This document shows positions 33,460 through 43,103 of a stretch of 64,000 nucleotides of DNA, in pieces. The stretch lies in NCBI GenBank assembly GCA_029266425.1, contig JAQSWY010000005.1, positions 1 through 64,000 on the forward strand. Reading direction: 5' to 3'. The translations under genes were made by a program, and so were the position numbers. The stretch is from Xanthobacteraceae bacterium. GTDB lineage: Bacteria; Pseudomonadota; Alphaproteobacteria; Rhizobiales; Xanthobacteraceae. The notes beneath the pieces are model-generated. The model saw nothing but the letters and a program-made list of their open reading frames with translations, did not search any database and was not told the origin of the DNA. Position 1 is the first letter of the stretch; every line of letters begins with the position of its first letter.

Positions 33460-33799
33460 TGATGTAGAACCCCAAATAGAGTGCTGACCAATTTTTCGGC
33501 GAAGAGATTTTTGGCGAACCAAGCGACTCGTGTTTCAGTTGGAGCGCCGTCATTGATCCGCCAGCTGCACCGAACTGACATCGAGACGGTCAGTTCTTTA
33601 GACGCGGCTCGGCCGCCTGATTTCAGAACGTCATCGCGAGCACTGCGACTGAAACCTCCCTGCCTGAAGAGGGGCACGATGCAGGTGAAATGCGCACTAG
33701 AGTTGATGACGGTCAAAACTCCTCATGATCACGCGAGCGTGTCCCAACACCTGAGGTGCGTTGACCCATGATAGGAATGACGACCGGTGCACGCTTCGA

Positions 33800-34300
33800 T
33801 CAATGATGCGCGCTGTCAGCTCGGGCTTGGCCGCTATGGCCGGCGGCCTATGCTGTCGCGCTTCCAGGCAACACGATCTGTATTCGGGGCCGCGGGAGGT
33901 CAGGTTCCGCGAGGTGATCTACGCCGTGCGCTACCTGGTCCGCTCGGGCTGCGGCTGGGCGCATGCTGCCCGTTAACTTCAGTCATTGGCGCACGGCCTA
34001 TGGCTCCGCGAACTGACGCGCTTCTCTCCCCGACCACCCACGATGTCGACTTGACGCTGGACCGGGTGCGGGGCGGGGCCCACGGCGGCGGTGATTGACA
34101 GCCAGTCCGTCAAGGTTCCGCAAGCAGAGACAAGGGGTTACCATACGCGCAAGGCGATCGTCGGCCGCAAGCGGCATATTACGGGACACCGATGACGGCC
34201 CCTGATGTCATGATGCCCGCCAACATTTCCGACAGCGCGCGTGCACAGATGATTCTCAAGGCCGTCTGCAAGCGCGGGCCCTGGGTGAAGCCTCTTCTCC
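33800..34300 (+). mobile_element. Decayed IS5-family transposase
   Basis: Homology to IS5-group transposases is spread over all three rightward frames. It includes REVRFREVIYAVRYLVRSGC with GWxxxxR (33893-33960), then MLPVNFSHWRTAYG (33963-34004), then AAVIDSQSVKVPQAET with RKAIVGRKRHIT (34085-34186), and last NISDSARAQMILKAVCKRGP with WVK (near 34219-34290). The AVIDSQSVK block holds the first DDE Asp. Several frameshifts and stops make it non-functional, and no intact terminal repeats were seen. The flanking segments 33460-33799 and 34301-34756 hold no gene I can support. Confidence 0.75.
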
Positions 34301-34756
34301 GCCGCTCCTTGTCGTCGAAAAAACTTGCTCGCGCAGGGGTGATTCGACGCCAGCACACGCGAGCGGCCGCTTCTGCTGATTGGGTGACTTTCCCGAATCG
34401 GATGTCCAACCTCGAAGCAGGTCCCGAGAACAGGTTGGATCACGCGGGTAATCTCAGCCTGATACTTGACGCACCGCAAGTCGGCCGATCGGCTTCCGAT
34501 ATGATGTCGCAGGGAGCGTCGGGGTCTCAATGCCAATGAGACAGAGAACGTCTCAATGTACTAGGAATGTCATAGCAGCGAGATCGCGCTGGTTACGGTC
34601 AATGGGCGACAACCGACGGTGTTCAGCGAATTCGGAAAGAATAGCGCAGGAGCGCGCAGCGGGAGCGAACGGATCGAATATGGAAAGGCGGTGCTGTCGC
34701 CGGCCCATGTCGACCGAGGGTTCATCCGATCCTAAATCTCAAGTAGGGGATGTCCA

Positions 34757-36277
34757 ATGCGGCCTATGAGCAGCGGGAGCGTCGTGCTCGATCGCGAGCC
34801 GAAAGGCGAAAGCCGGACAAACGACAACACAGCAATCGACAGTCCCCGCCCTGCCCGGACAATTGCGGCACTACCGCTGGTGGTTGACCTGGACGGAACC
34901 TTAGTAAAGACGGATCTACTTCACGAGAATTGCTTACAGTCGCTCTCTGCCACGCCGACACATCATTGGTCCAGCGTCAAAAGTTTGCGCGCCGGGAAAG
35001 CCTGCTTTAAGCAACATCTCGCAAATTCGCACGCAATTGACTACTCACTGCTTCCATACGACGACCACGTTCTTGATTTAATCGAGATGGCCCGGCGAGA
35101 AGGCAGGCCCGTTTATCTTGCGACCGCCGGTGATACTAAGCATGCCCAGGGTATAGCGGATCATCTGGGTCTGTTCGATGGCATATTCGCCTCCAACGGA
35201 ACGATTAACCTCTCCAGTCAGGCAAAGGCCGGCAATCTCGTCAAGGTCTTCGGGCATCGTGGCTTTGACTACATTGGAAACAGTTCGGCGGATCTAGCCG
35301 TTTGGGCTGAGGCGCGGAAGGCCTATTCGGTACGTGCAGGAGCGCGCGTAAGACGAGCCCTCGACAGCGTCGCATGCGACGTCGAGCACCTTACTGTTCC
35401 ACATGCTTCGATCAAGAGCTGGATCAGGGCGATTAGAGTCCATCAGTATGCCAAAAACATGCTGATTTTTGTGCCGCTCGTAACTGCCCATGCCTTCTTC
35501 ATTCAATCCTTCTATTCTGCTCTTCTGGCCTTCTGTGCGTTTTGCGCCTGCGCTTCCGCAGTTTACATTCTAAACGATCTTGTCGACCTTGAGGCGGATC
35601 GCCGACACCCTAGCAAGCGCCTGCGGCCTTTTGCATGCGGCGCGATCCCGATCGCTCACGCCGTGGTGGCCGTTCCTGTATTGCTGGCGCTATCTATCAT
35701 CTGCGCGATTTTGGTCTCACCGATGTTTACGGGCGTCCTGGCGATTTATTTTTCCATGACGATCGCGTACTCATTGTTTCTTAAGCAAAGGATGCTGGTC
35801 GATGTAGTAACACTTGCGGGCCTTTATACAATACGGGTGATAGCCGGAGCCGTAGCAATAGAAGTCGCCATATCCGAATGGTTACTTGCCTTCTCGATGT
35901 TTATATTTGTGTCGCTTGCCCTCATTAAGCGCTATATCGAACTTATGATGCAGATTAGCCAGAAGATTCCAAATTCCTCGGCACGGGATTACACATCTGA
36001 TGACGTGAACATAATCGCAGCACTCGCAGCGGCAAGTGGATTCAATGCTGTGACCATCTTCGCCCTTTACATCTCGTCCCCCAAAGTCCAGCAGCTTTAT
36101 TCGCAACCCATGGCGCTCTGGCTCATCTGTCCGATCCTAATGTACTGGATCGCCAGAATCCTCTTGCTGGCTCACCGCCGAGCCGTGGACGACGATCCGA
36201 TCGTGTTTGCGTTACGGGATAGAGTGAGCCGTCTTGCTGTAGCATCTATGGTCTTGATCGTACTGGCCGCGAGCTGA
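34757..36277 (+). CDS. HAD-UbiA fusion: prenyl-phosphate phosphoribosyltransferase-like membrane protein
   Basis: The ATG at 34757 follows AGGGGA and gives 506 residues. An N-terminal HAD phosphatase domain spans about 40-205, with the DxD motif DLDGT at 44-48; its late motif is GNSSAD, with Asn where Asp is usual. The C-terminal half is a UbiA-type polytopic prenyltransferase with NDLVDLEADRRHPSKRLRP (273-291). The nearest described function is decaprenyl-phosphate phosphoribose synthase, which starts decaprenyl-arabinose synthesis and then needs a phosphatase, so the fusion makes chemical sense. Neighbours are membrane glycosyltransferase-like and SMR-like genes, pointing to lipid-linked pentose for an envelope glycan. 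Confidence 0.82.
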   Translation: MRPMSSGSVVLDREPKGESRTNDNTAIDSPRPARTIAALPLVVDLDGTLVKTDLLHENCLQSLSATPTHHWSSVKSLRAGKACFKQHLANSHAIDYSLLPYDDHVLDLIEMARREGRPVYLATAGDTKHAQGIADHLGLFDGIFASNGTINLSSQAKAGNLVKVFGHRGFDYIGNSSADLAVWAEARKAYSVRAGARVRRALDSVACDVEHLTVPHASIKSWIRAIRVHQYAKNMLIFVPLVTAHAFFIQSFYSALLAFCAFCACASAVYILNDLVDLEADRRHPSKRLRPFACGAIPIAHAVVAVPVLLALSIICAILVSPMFTGVLAIYFSMTIAYSLFLKQRMLVDVVTLAGLYTIRVIAGAVAIEVAISEWLLAFSMFIFVSLALIKRYIELMMQISQKIPNSSARDYTSDDVNIIAALAAASGFNAVTIFALYISSPKVQQLYSQPMALWLICPILMYWIARILLLAHRRAVDDDPIVFALRDRVSRLAVASMVLIVLAAS

Positions 36278-36298
36278 ATGTCGATGGGAGCCGATCGC

Positions 36299-36654
36299 AT
36301 GACATTGGCGCAGACCCTTGAGCCGGTCGATCGAGGACGAATTTTTGGCTACTCGCTTGAACGGCTTGGGCCGCTTACCGTCATTGCCTGGTTCATCGTC
36401 GTGTACGGCATGTCCCTCGTGTTCGTCTATATCGAGGGAGATGACGCCGCGTCGATAGCATACCATCTTCTCGGGTGGGCTTGGTCGTGCTCCCCTGGGC
36501 GGTGAATCTGGGCGTGCCGAAAATGCTATTACCCGCCGTGCCGGGCTTGTTGTACTGCGTCGCGAGCGGGCTTGTACTGCTTCAAGGAGGAAGCGCTCCC
36601 AGTCGCGTGCAGGTTCGGCACGTGATCCTATTGGCGCTTCTGCTCGCACCATGA
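36299..36654 (+). pseudogene. Frameshifted and shortened membrane protein
   Basis: The first frame gives a soluble N-terminus and one helix ending in EGDDAASIAYHLLGWA, then stops after 75 residues. Near 36480 the adjacent frame continues with hydrophobic sequence LVVLPWAVNLGVPKMLLPAV through VILLALLLAP to the stop at 36652. The motif EGDDAAS followed by YHLLG is typical of GT-C membrane glycosyltransferases, whose length exceeds 400 residues. So both a frameshift and a large internal loss are likely. It begins 21 bases after the HAD-UbiA gene and may have been part of that operon. Confidence 0.6.
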
Positions 36655-36884
36655 ATCGTGGGTGTTCGTGTCACAATTCCAGGGTCTGCGTGCGGACCCG
36701 GCTTCGAGATGAAAGCGTACGATCGGGCAGTCTCGGACGCAAAGCTCAGCATCGTCCTGGCGGCCGCCGACGCGCTGCGGGCATGCGAATTTCGGCGCGC
36801 CACAGCGTTCCCCGGTAGTCCGTCCTGCCTCGGATTGAAAAGTTGGCGTTGAAACACCATTCCGGCTTCGGCGGCGCTCGCGTC

Positions 36885-37268
36885 ATGCAATCATCGACCT
36901 TGATCATGCTTCTCGCGAGCGTCGTGCTTTCTTCGGTCGCGCAGGTTCTACTAAAAATTGGAATGTCTTCGGCGTCCCTGCAAGCGCCCCTCACCCGCGG
37001 AGAGCCGCTACGTGCTGTTCTCGCGATCGCTGGTTCACCTTTCGTCCTTGGCGGCCTTGTCACCTTTGCGGTCAGCGTTTTCGTCTGGATGCTTGTGCTG
37101 TCAAGGATTTCGCTCTCGTCAGCCTATCCGTTCGTGGCCTTGGGGATCGTCATAACAGTTTTAGCGGGTCGGTTTATCCTGGGAGAGCCCGTCTTGTTAC
37201 TCAAGCTCATCGGTATCACGATGATCATCGGCGGCGTCCTCACGATGGCAATTGCGGAGCGGAGCTGA
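36885..37268 (+). CDS. Four-helix SMR/EamA-like membrane protein (ArnE/ArnF-like)
   Basis: The ATG at 36885 gives 127 residues and four hydrophobic helices; a TTG 42 bases earlier would extend the N-terminus. The sequence has features of the small multidrug resistance fold, namely a first helix SVAQVLLKIG and a third helix SLSSAYPFVALGIVITVLAG. ArnE/ArnF-type members flip undecaprenyl-linked aminoarabinose, and other relatives export drugs. With the HAD-UbiA gene and glycosyltransferase-like genes near, a lipid-sugar flippase role is the better guess. A heterodimer partner was not found. Confidence 0.7.
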   Translation: MQSSTLIMLLASVVLSSVAQVLLKIGMSSASLQAPLTRGEPLRAVLAIAGSPFVLGGLVTFAVSVFVWMLVLSRISLSSAYPFVALGIVITVLAGRFILGEPVLLLKLIGITMIIGGVLTMAIAERS

Positions 37269-37377
37269 GGCGATCTCGCTCTCCCCCGGCAGCAGGCGAT
37301 GCAGCGCGGCGGCTTCGATGCGGGGGAATTGCGTGGTCATGTGGCGGCTGCTCCTGAAGTGTCTGCACCTACTGGAA

Positions 37378-37477
37378 CATCCTTCGAGGCCGCCTGCGGC
37401 GGCACCTCAGGATGAGGTTGCTTTCACAGGAACGACCTCATCCTGAGGTGCCCGGCAAAGCCGGGCCTCGAAGGATG
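37378..37477. repeat. Compound palindromic intergenic element
   Basis: A 100-base palindrome opens with CATCCTTCGAGGC and closes with GCCTCGAAGGATG. Each half contains its own small hairpin (GCCGCCTGCGGCGG-type and CCCGGCAAAGCCGGG) and an inner CCTCAGGATGAGG/CCTCATCCTGAGG pair. This layout matches dispersed elements seen widely in Bradyrhizobium and related genomes. It separates the acquired glycan genes from the importer operon. Confidence 0.8.
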
Positions 37478-37492
37478 CTCAAGCCGAGCGCC

Positions 37493-38566
37493 TCACCCGC
37501 GGTTGAACACGATGTCGAACTGCTCGAGGAACTTCTGCGTTTCCTCGCCGCCAATGTCCTCGTCGCTCTCGATCACCTTGATGTCCTGGAGGCGCGGCAG
37601 GCCCTTGGGCGCGGCGGAATCCGGATGGGTCGGGATGTAGGAACCGGCATTGCCGACCAGCTCCTGGCCCTCGGCGCTGGTCAACACCTCGATCAGCAGC
37701 TTCGCGGCGTTCGGGTTCGGGCCGCCCTTGAAGATGGACAGCAGGTTTTCGTTCACCACCACCCCCTCCTCCAGGATGTAGCTCTCGATCGACTGGCCGC
37801 GCTCGCGGGCGGTGATGACGTTCTGCGAGGAGATCAGCGGGGAGAGATCACGCTCGCCGGCCACCAGCAGGCGCACGGATTCCGCATTGCCCCGGGTGAA
37901 CAGGAAGTCCTGCCTGGCGAAGCCCTTGATGGTCTCCCAGTCGATGATCTTCTGCGCCAGCAGGGTCTGGAGCCAGGTGAGCTGGGAGGCCGCCGACTTA
38001 GGATCGGAGAAGACGATGCGGCCCTTCCACTTCGGATCGAGGAAGTCGGAGATCTTCTTCGGAAGCACTGAAGGATCGGGGAACTTCTTCGGATTATAGG
38101 CGGCGGCCAGCAGCGTGACCGCTGTGGCGACGTAGTTGCCGTTGGGGTCCTTGTACTTGACGGAGATCTTGTCGAAGTCGCGCACCTTGTAGGGTATGAT
38201 GTAGCCACGCTTGGCCCAGCCATCGAGGATGAAGCGCTGGCTGATGAAGACGACATCCGGATTGGTGCGGCCCGCCGCCTTCTCCGCCTCGATCGAGGGG
38301 ATGAGGTCGAGCGTCTGCTTCTGCACGATGTTGAGCTTCACATCGGGGAAGATCTTGCGCCAGAACTCCAGCACCGCCGTGCTCGTTTCCTGACGGTAGG
38401 AGGTGTAGAACACCACCGAGCCTTCCTTCTTTGCCGCTTCATAAAGGCTGGCGAAACGCTCGGGCAGGGTGTCGGCGCGAGCGGTCGGGATGGCAGCGGA
38501 TGTCGCTCCGATGATCAGCAGCGCGGCGGCAGCTCCCTTCAGCAGGGTTCGTCTGTCGAGATTCAT
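37493..38566 (-). CDS. ABC transporter substrate-binding protein, iron/phosphonate/thiamine type
   Basis: The 357-residue protein has a twin-arginine-like signal (NLDRRTLLKGAAAALL) and GGAG before the ATG. The mature part is a class of binding protein shared by ferric ion, putrescine, thiamine and 2-aminoethylphosphonate importers, with the opening SLYEAAKKEGSVVFYTS and the late block GSYIPTHPDS. Conserved iron-coordinating Tyr pairs cannot be confirmed. It is last in a five-gene leftward operon (44441 to 37493), 28 bases after the FAD oxidoreductase. Its ligand is likely the compound acted on by the two flavin enzymes of that operon. Confidence 0.88.
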   Translation of the reverse strand: MNLDRRTLLKGAAAALLIIGATSAAIPTARADTLPERFASLYEAAKKEGSVVFYTSYRQETSTAVLEFWRKIFPDVKLNIVQKQTLDLIPSIEAEKAAGRTNPDVVFISQRFILDGWAKRGYIIPYKVRDFDKISVKYKDPNGNYVATAVTLLAAAYNPKKFPDPSVLPKKISDFLDPKWKGRIVFSDPKSAASQLTWLQTLLAQKIIDWETIKGFARQDFLFTRGNAESVRLLVAGERDLSPLISSQNVITARERGQSIESYILEEGVVVNENLLSIFKGGPNPNAAKLLIEVLTSAEGQELVGNAGSYIPTHPDSAAPKGLPRLQDIKVIESDEDIGGEETQKFLEQFDIVFNRG

Positions 38567-38594
38567 TTTCTTATCTCCGAAATTTCTGAATGGA

Positions 38595-40157
38595 TCAGAC
38601 GGCTGTCAGTTCGGGCGCGCTGGCCCAGGGACGCTGCGCCGCGGCGTCGCCGCCGGCGATCTGGCCAGTGACGAAACACTCCGCGAGATTGCCGGCGCCG
38701 AGATAGAGGAAGCCCCAGATGCTGCCGAGCTCGCCGGCCTCATAGAGCCGCGGGATCGGCTCGCCATGAGCGTTGACGACGCGCTGGCGGGCGTCATGCG
38801 CCGGACCGCCCTGGGTGTTGTTCACCACCGGCCACAGCGTGCCGACATAGAAGGGCGGCCGCTCGATCTTGAACAGCGAGCCGGCGGGGCGGCCCTGCTC
38901 GGCATCGTGCCCGGCCTCGACGGCCGCATTCCAGCGATCGAGACTCTCGCCTACGACGGCGGGATCGGCGCCGATGAGGCTTGCCAGTTCCTCGACGCTC
39001 TCTGCCTTCTTGAGAAGGCCGTTGCCGACTTCCTTCAGATTGTCGTCGCTCCACACATAGGGCTCGACGCTGCGGTCGTTCACCACGGCCTGGCCGAGCG
39101 GATAGAGCTTGCGGCCCTCCTCATCGACGACGATGTGCGCCGGGATCTTGGGGAAGCGCTGGGTCACCGGGTCGAACTGGTCGAGCGGCCGGTGGCCGGT
39201 ATCCTGCAGATAAGGGTGGTACTCGTTCATGAAGCGCCGCCCCTCGCCGTCGAGGATGATCCACGACATGCGCACGTCCGGCTCCTTCACGGTCGGATTC
39301 CAGTCCGGCAGCCGCTTCACGCGCAGCGCATAGGGGTAGTTCGGGTCCGGGTGCCTGAACCCGTAGGAGCCGTGGAAGTGCCACATGTGCCAGAGGTCGG
39401 CGCCGGCGGCCTGCGCCATGCGGATGCCGTCGCCGGTGTTGCCGCGGGTCGCGACGGGGAGCACCGGGCGGATCTGCCAGTATTTGCGCTGGAGTTCCGG
39501 CGCGGATTCGAAGCCGCCCGAGGACAGCACCACCCCGCGCAGCGCGGCGATGCGCTTCGTGACGCCGCCCGAACGCACCACGGCGCCGAGCACTTCGCCC
39601 TCGGCACCCAGGATCAGCCGTTCGGCCGCCGTCTCCAGCCGCACCTCGATGTTCCTCGAACGGACATTGTCATGCACCAGCTTGAAGACGTTCGGGCCGA
39701 GCAGCCGGCCGCGGGCGTGCGGATATTCGGTGCGGGCGTCGAAGCCGGGAATCGACGCCACCTCAACGATTCCGAGCGCGTCGTGACCGGGGAAGGGATA
39801 GTTGCCACCGCGGTCCCGCAGCGCGATCTCCGCGCCGTTCACCGTGGCGAGACCGCGGAAATAATCTTCCAGCTTCGCCATGCCGCTCGCAATCGCGTCG
39901 AGCACGTCGTCCGGCACGTCGGGGCCGACGGTGTGGCGCAGATATTCACGGCCGCGCGGCAGGTCGGTGATGGAGCGGATGCCGCCGCCGGCGCAGATCG
40001 AGATGCCGCCGGGATCGGGCATCTTCTCGATCAGCAGGACGCGGGCGCCGGCATCGTGCGCCGCGATGGCCGAGGCGCCGCCGGCAAAGCCGAAGCCGAC
40101 CACCAGCACATCCCAGACCTCGTCGAAGGGCTCATTCGGGGAGTGATGAAACGTCAT
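38595..40157 (-). CDS. FAD-dependent oxidoreductase (fumarate reductase/ketosteroid dehydrogenase-like)
   Basis: The 520-residue protein has an N-terminal dinucleotide motif VVGFGFAGGASA (19-30), the acid of the FAD ribose site in LLIEK, and the late FAD block LYEAGELGS with GAGNLAECFVTG. It groups with soluble flavocytochrome-c/3-ketosteroid-dehydrogenase-like FAD enzymes, which add or remove hydrogen across C-C bonds; no heme motif is present and no signal was seen. It lies 13 bases after the permease gene in the five-gene operon. This suggests a reduction or dehydrogenation step on the imported substrate. Confidence 0.85.
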   Translation of the reverse strand: MTFHHSPNEPFDEVWDVLVVGFGFAGGASAIAAHDAGARVLLIEKMPDPGGISICAGGGIRSITDLPRGREYLRHTVGPDVPDDVLDAIASGMAKLEDYFRGLATVNGAEIALRDRGGNYPFPGHDALGIVEVASIPGFDARTEYPHARGRLLGPNVFKLVHDNVRSRNIEVRLETAAERLILGAEGEVLGAVVRSGGVTKRIAALRGVVLSSGGFESAPELQRKYWQIRPVLPVATRGNTGDGIRMAQAAGADLWHMWHFHGSYGFRHPDPNYPYALRVKRLPDWNPTVKEPDVRMSWIILDGEGRRFMNEYHPYLQDTGHRPLDQFDPVTQRFPKIPAHIVVDEEGRKLYPLGQAVVNDRSVEPYVWSDDNLKEVGNGLLKKAESVEELASLIGADPAVVGESLDRWNAAVEAGHDAEQGRPAGSLFKIERPPFYVGTLWPVVNNTQGGPAHDARQRVVNAHGEPIPRLYEAGELGSIWGFLYLGAGNLAECFVTGQIAGGDAAAQRPWASAPELTAV

Positions 40158-40170
40158 GACGAGTATCCGG

Positions 40171-41913
40171 TCAGTGCACGGCCGCTGTCTTCTTCTTCGA
40201 GAAGAAGCGGATCAGGCCGAGGATGGAAATACAGACGGCGACGATGACGACCGAGAGCGCGGCAGCGAGCTCGATGGCGCCGTCCTCGATGAACTGGATG
40301 ACGACGGTCGGCATCACCTGGGTGTCTGCCTGGGTCAGGATGGCGGACATTGAGAGCTCGCGCAGGCTCAGCGAGAACACCAGCACCCAGGCGATGCCGA
40401 CGGCGCCGCGCATCAGCGGGAAGGTGACGTCCTTGAGGCCCTGCAGCCAGCCGGCGCCGGAGATGCGCGCGGCTTCCTCCAGATCGGTCGAGAGCTGCTG
40501 GATCCCGTTCCTCACCAGGACGAAGGCGATCGGGAGCAGCTTGCCGGCATAGGCGATGAGGATGAGCGTCAGCGTGCCGTAGAACAGGTTGACGTAGCCC
40601 ATCAGGATTCCCACCGCATAGGCGATGGAGGGGAAGCCATAGGCGATCATCACCAGGAAGCTGATGACCTCGCGCCCGAAGAAGCGGACGCGCTCCACCA
40701 CCCAGCCCAGCACGAGGCCGAGCGTCGCGCACACCGTGGCGGTCGCCAGTGCCAGGATCAGGCTGTTGAGGATCGAGGCACGAGCCACGAACTCGCCGTC
40801 GAAGATCAGGCCGTAGTGCTTGGTGACGAGATTGCCGAGCGTGATCTCCGAGCCGAAGGACGACAGCACCGATAGCAGGAACAGCGAGCCGATCGGCAGG
40901 ATCGCGGTGGCGAAAACCACGATGGTGCAGAACGCGCTCGCCACCCAGCGCCACGGGCCGAGCCTTGTCGTCTGCTCGGAGTTCGACTTGCCGGTGAGGG
41001 TGCGGAAGTTCTCGGCGCGGATGGCGTATCTCTGGATGAGGATGCTGACGGCGGTGAACACCATGATCGGCATCGCCACCGCCGCGGCGTAGTTGAACTG
41101 CGGCGGGAATTTCAGCAGGTCATAGATCTTGGTGGTGAGCACCGAGAAATTGGCCATGGTGCCGATAGCCGCCGGCGCGCCGAACGAGGACAGCGCGTCG
41201 AGCATCACCAATAAGACGGCCGAGAGGATCGCCGGGCGCACCAGCGGCAGGGTGATGGTCAGCGCGGTGCGCAGCTTGCCGGCGCCGAGGATGCGCGCCG
41301 CCTGCTCGTTGCTGGCATCGACATTGGCGAGCGCCGCGCTCACCGCGAAGAACACCAGCGGATAGACGCCGACAATCTCGATGAAGACGAGCCCGGAGAA
41401 GCTCATGATGTTGAAGGGCGCGCTCTCGAAGCCGAGATAGCGGATCGCCAGGGCGTTGAGATAGCCGGAGTTCGGCGCCGCCAGGAAGATCCATGAGATC
41501 ACCGAGATGAAGGTCGGGATCACGAAGGAGACGCCGGCGGCGAGCGTCACCAGGCTTTTGCCCGGTGCATCGGTGCGGGCGACGATCCAGGCCAGCGGAA
41601 CGCCGAGTGCGCAGGCGCCGAGCGTGACCAGCGCGACCAGTTCGGCGGAGTTCATCACCGCCTGCCACATGCCGCGGCGGTTGAACGCCTTCTCGAAGGT
41701 TTCGAAGGTGAGGTTGCCCTGTGCGTCGACCAGGCTGTAGCCGGTGAGCAGCACCAGCGGATAGGCGATCAGCGCCAGCAATATGGCAATGGAGGTGCCG
41801 ATGACGAGAAGCTTCACCGGCTGCAGGCTCTGGAGCCGGCGCCGTAGTAACCTCGCCTCGCCGGCGAGATGACCGCGCGAGGCGAGCAAATGCGGAGCGG
41901 AGATCTCGCTCAT
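40171..41913 (-). CDS. ABC transporter permease with two fused domains (FbpB-like)
   Basis: The ATG at 41913 overlaps the stop of the ATPase gene (ATGA) and gives 580 residues. There are about twelve membrane helices in two halves. Each half has an EAA-type loop: NEQAARILGAGKLRTALTI in the first and DLEEAARISGAGWLQGLKDV in the second. Double-domain permeases are typical of ferric-ion and aminoethylphosphonate importers. It pairs with the ATPase at 41910 and the binding protein at 37493. Confidence 0.9.
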   Translation of the reverse strand: MSEISAPHLLASRGHLAGEARLLRRRLQSLQPVKLLVIGTSIAILLALIAYPLVLLTGYSLVDAQGNLTFETFEKAFNRRGMWQAVMNSAELVALVTLGACALGVPLAWIVARTDAPGKSLVTLAAGVSFVIPTFISVISWIFLAAPNSGYLNALAIRYLGFESAPFNIMSFSGLVFIEIVGVYPLVFFAVSAALANVDASNEQAARILGAGKLRTALTITLPLVRPAILSAVLLVMLDALSSFGAPAAIGTMANFSVLTTKIYDLLKFPPQFNYAAAVAMPIMVFTAVSILIQRYAIRAENFRTLTGKSNSEQTTRLGPWRWVASAFCTIVVFATAILPIGSLFLLSVLSSFGSEITLGNLVTKHYGLIFDGEFVARASILNSLILALATATVCATLGLVLGWVVERVRFFGREVISFLVMIAYGFPSIAYAVGILMGYVNLFYGTLTLILIAYAGKLLPIAFVLVRNGIQQLSTDLEEAARISGAGWLQGLKDVTFPLMRGAVGIAWVLVFSLSLRELSMSAILTQADTQVMPTVVIQFIEDGAIELAAALSVVIVAVCISILGLIRFFSKKKTAAVH

Positions 41914-43061
41914 TCGACCACCCACGCGCTGTCCGGACGGAACCACAGCCGGGCGCGGCCATCCTCGAAGCGCCCGGGGGTGCGGGACTGCACGCGCAGC
42001 GGCGTGCCCGCGACATCAAGCTGAAGCTCGTAGCGACTGCCAAGGAAGGACGCCGAGCCGGCACTGGCGAGGATGCCCGCCTCCTGGTCCGGATGTTCCG
42101 GGCGCTCGAAACGCACATCCTCGGGACGCAGCAGCAGCGTCACGCGCTGGCCGGAAACGGCACTGGCGAGCCACTTTGCCGAAGCGTTCGCCCAGGCGGT
42201 GTCGCCGGCATCGAGCCTGACGGAGACGCGGCCGCGCGCGCGGTCGATGCTGGAGAGCGTGCCTTCCAGCAGGTTCGCGGTGCCGATGAAGCCGGCGACG
42301 AAGCGGCTCGACGGGGTGCGATAGACCTCCTCGGGCGTGCCGACCTGCTCGATCCGGCCCTTGTTCAGCACCACGACGCGGTCGGCCAGCACCAGCGCCT
42401 CGTCCTGGTCGTGGGTGACATAGAGCGTGGTGATGCCGATGCGCTTCTGCAGCGCCTTCAATTCGAAGCGCATCTCCTGGCGCAACGCGGCGTCGAGATT
42501 GGACAGCGGCTCGTCGAGCAGCAGCAGCGAGGGCCTGGTGGCGAGCGCGCGGGCGAGCGCGACGCGCTGCTGCTGGCCGCCGGAGAGCTCCGCCGGGAAG
42601 CGCCTGGCGAGATCCCCCAGTTGCACGAGCTCGAGCATCGCCGCGACCTCGGCATCGACGTCCGCACGCTTCTTGCCGGCCACTTCGAGACCGTAGCCGA
42701 CATTCTCGGCGACGCTCTTGTGCGGCCACACCGCATAGGTCTGGAACACCATGCCGAGCCGGCGCTTTTCCGGCGGCACGGTGAAGGAGGCATCGGAGGC
42801 GAGGCGGCCGTCGAGATGGATCTCGCCGCCATCCGGCTGCAGGAAGCCCGCCACCATGCGCAGCGTCGTGGTCTTGCCGCAGCCGCTCGGCCCCAGCAGC
42901 ACGACGCTCTCGCCCGGCGCCACCTTGAGGTCGATGCCGTTGACGGCAGCGGTGTCACCGAGCCGCTTGTGGAGATTGCGCAGCTCCAGCCTTGGGCGAG
43001 GCTGGGTGTCGGTGGCGGTGACATCCGGAACGGTCCGGAGGGCAGCGGATGAAGGGCTCAC
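41910..43061 (-). CDS. ABC transporter ATP-binding protein, FbpC/PotA type
   Basis: The GTG start at 43061 has AGGAG upstream and gives 383 residues. Walker A is GPSGCGKTT, the signature LSGGQQQRVALARAL, Walker B LLLLDEPLSNLD, and the switch His is in VTHDQDEAL. After the ATPase domain a C-terminal TOBE-like beta domain follows (from about 260), as in ferric and polyamine importers. It lies 42 bases after the monooxygenase stop within the same operon. Function as the energising subunit is certain; substrate is set by the binding protein. Confidence 0.92.
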   Translation of the reverse strand: MSPSSAALRTVPDVTATDTQPRPRLELRNLHKRLGDTAAVNGIDLKVAPGESVVLLGPSGCGKTTTLRMVAGFLQPDGGEIHLDGRLASDASFTVPPEKRRLGMVFQTYAVWPHKSVAENVGYGLEVAGKKRADVDAEVAAMLELVQLGDLARRFPAELSGGQQQRVALARALATRPSLLLLDEPLSNLDAALRQEMRFELKALQKRIGITTLYVTHDQDEALVLADRVVVLNKGRIEQVGTPEEVYRTPSSRFVAGFIGTANLLEGTLSSIDRARGRVSVRLDAGDTAWANASAKWLASAVSGQRVTLLLRPEDVRFERPEHPDQEAGILASAGSASFLGSRYELQLDVAGTPLRVQSRTPGRFEDGRARLWFRPDSAWVVE

Positions 43062-43103
43062 GAGAAGCTCCTGACGGCGTAGAGGGCGGGGGTTCAGTCG
43101 AGT

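Noticed and set aside
38469..40247. Rightward frame of 592 codons opposite the FAD oxidoreductase
   Set aside because: It is antisense to a gene with clear FAD motifs and has no start context or domain of its own.
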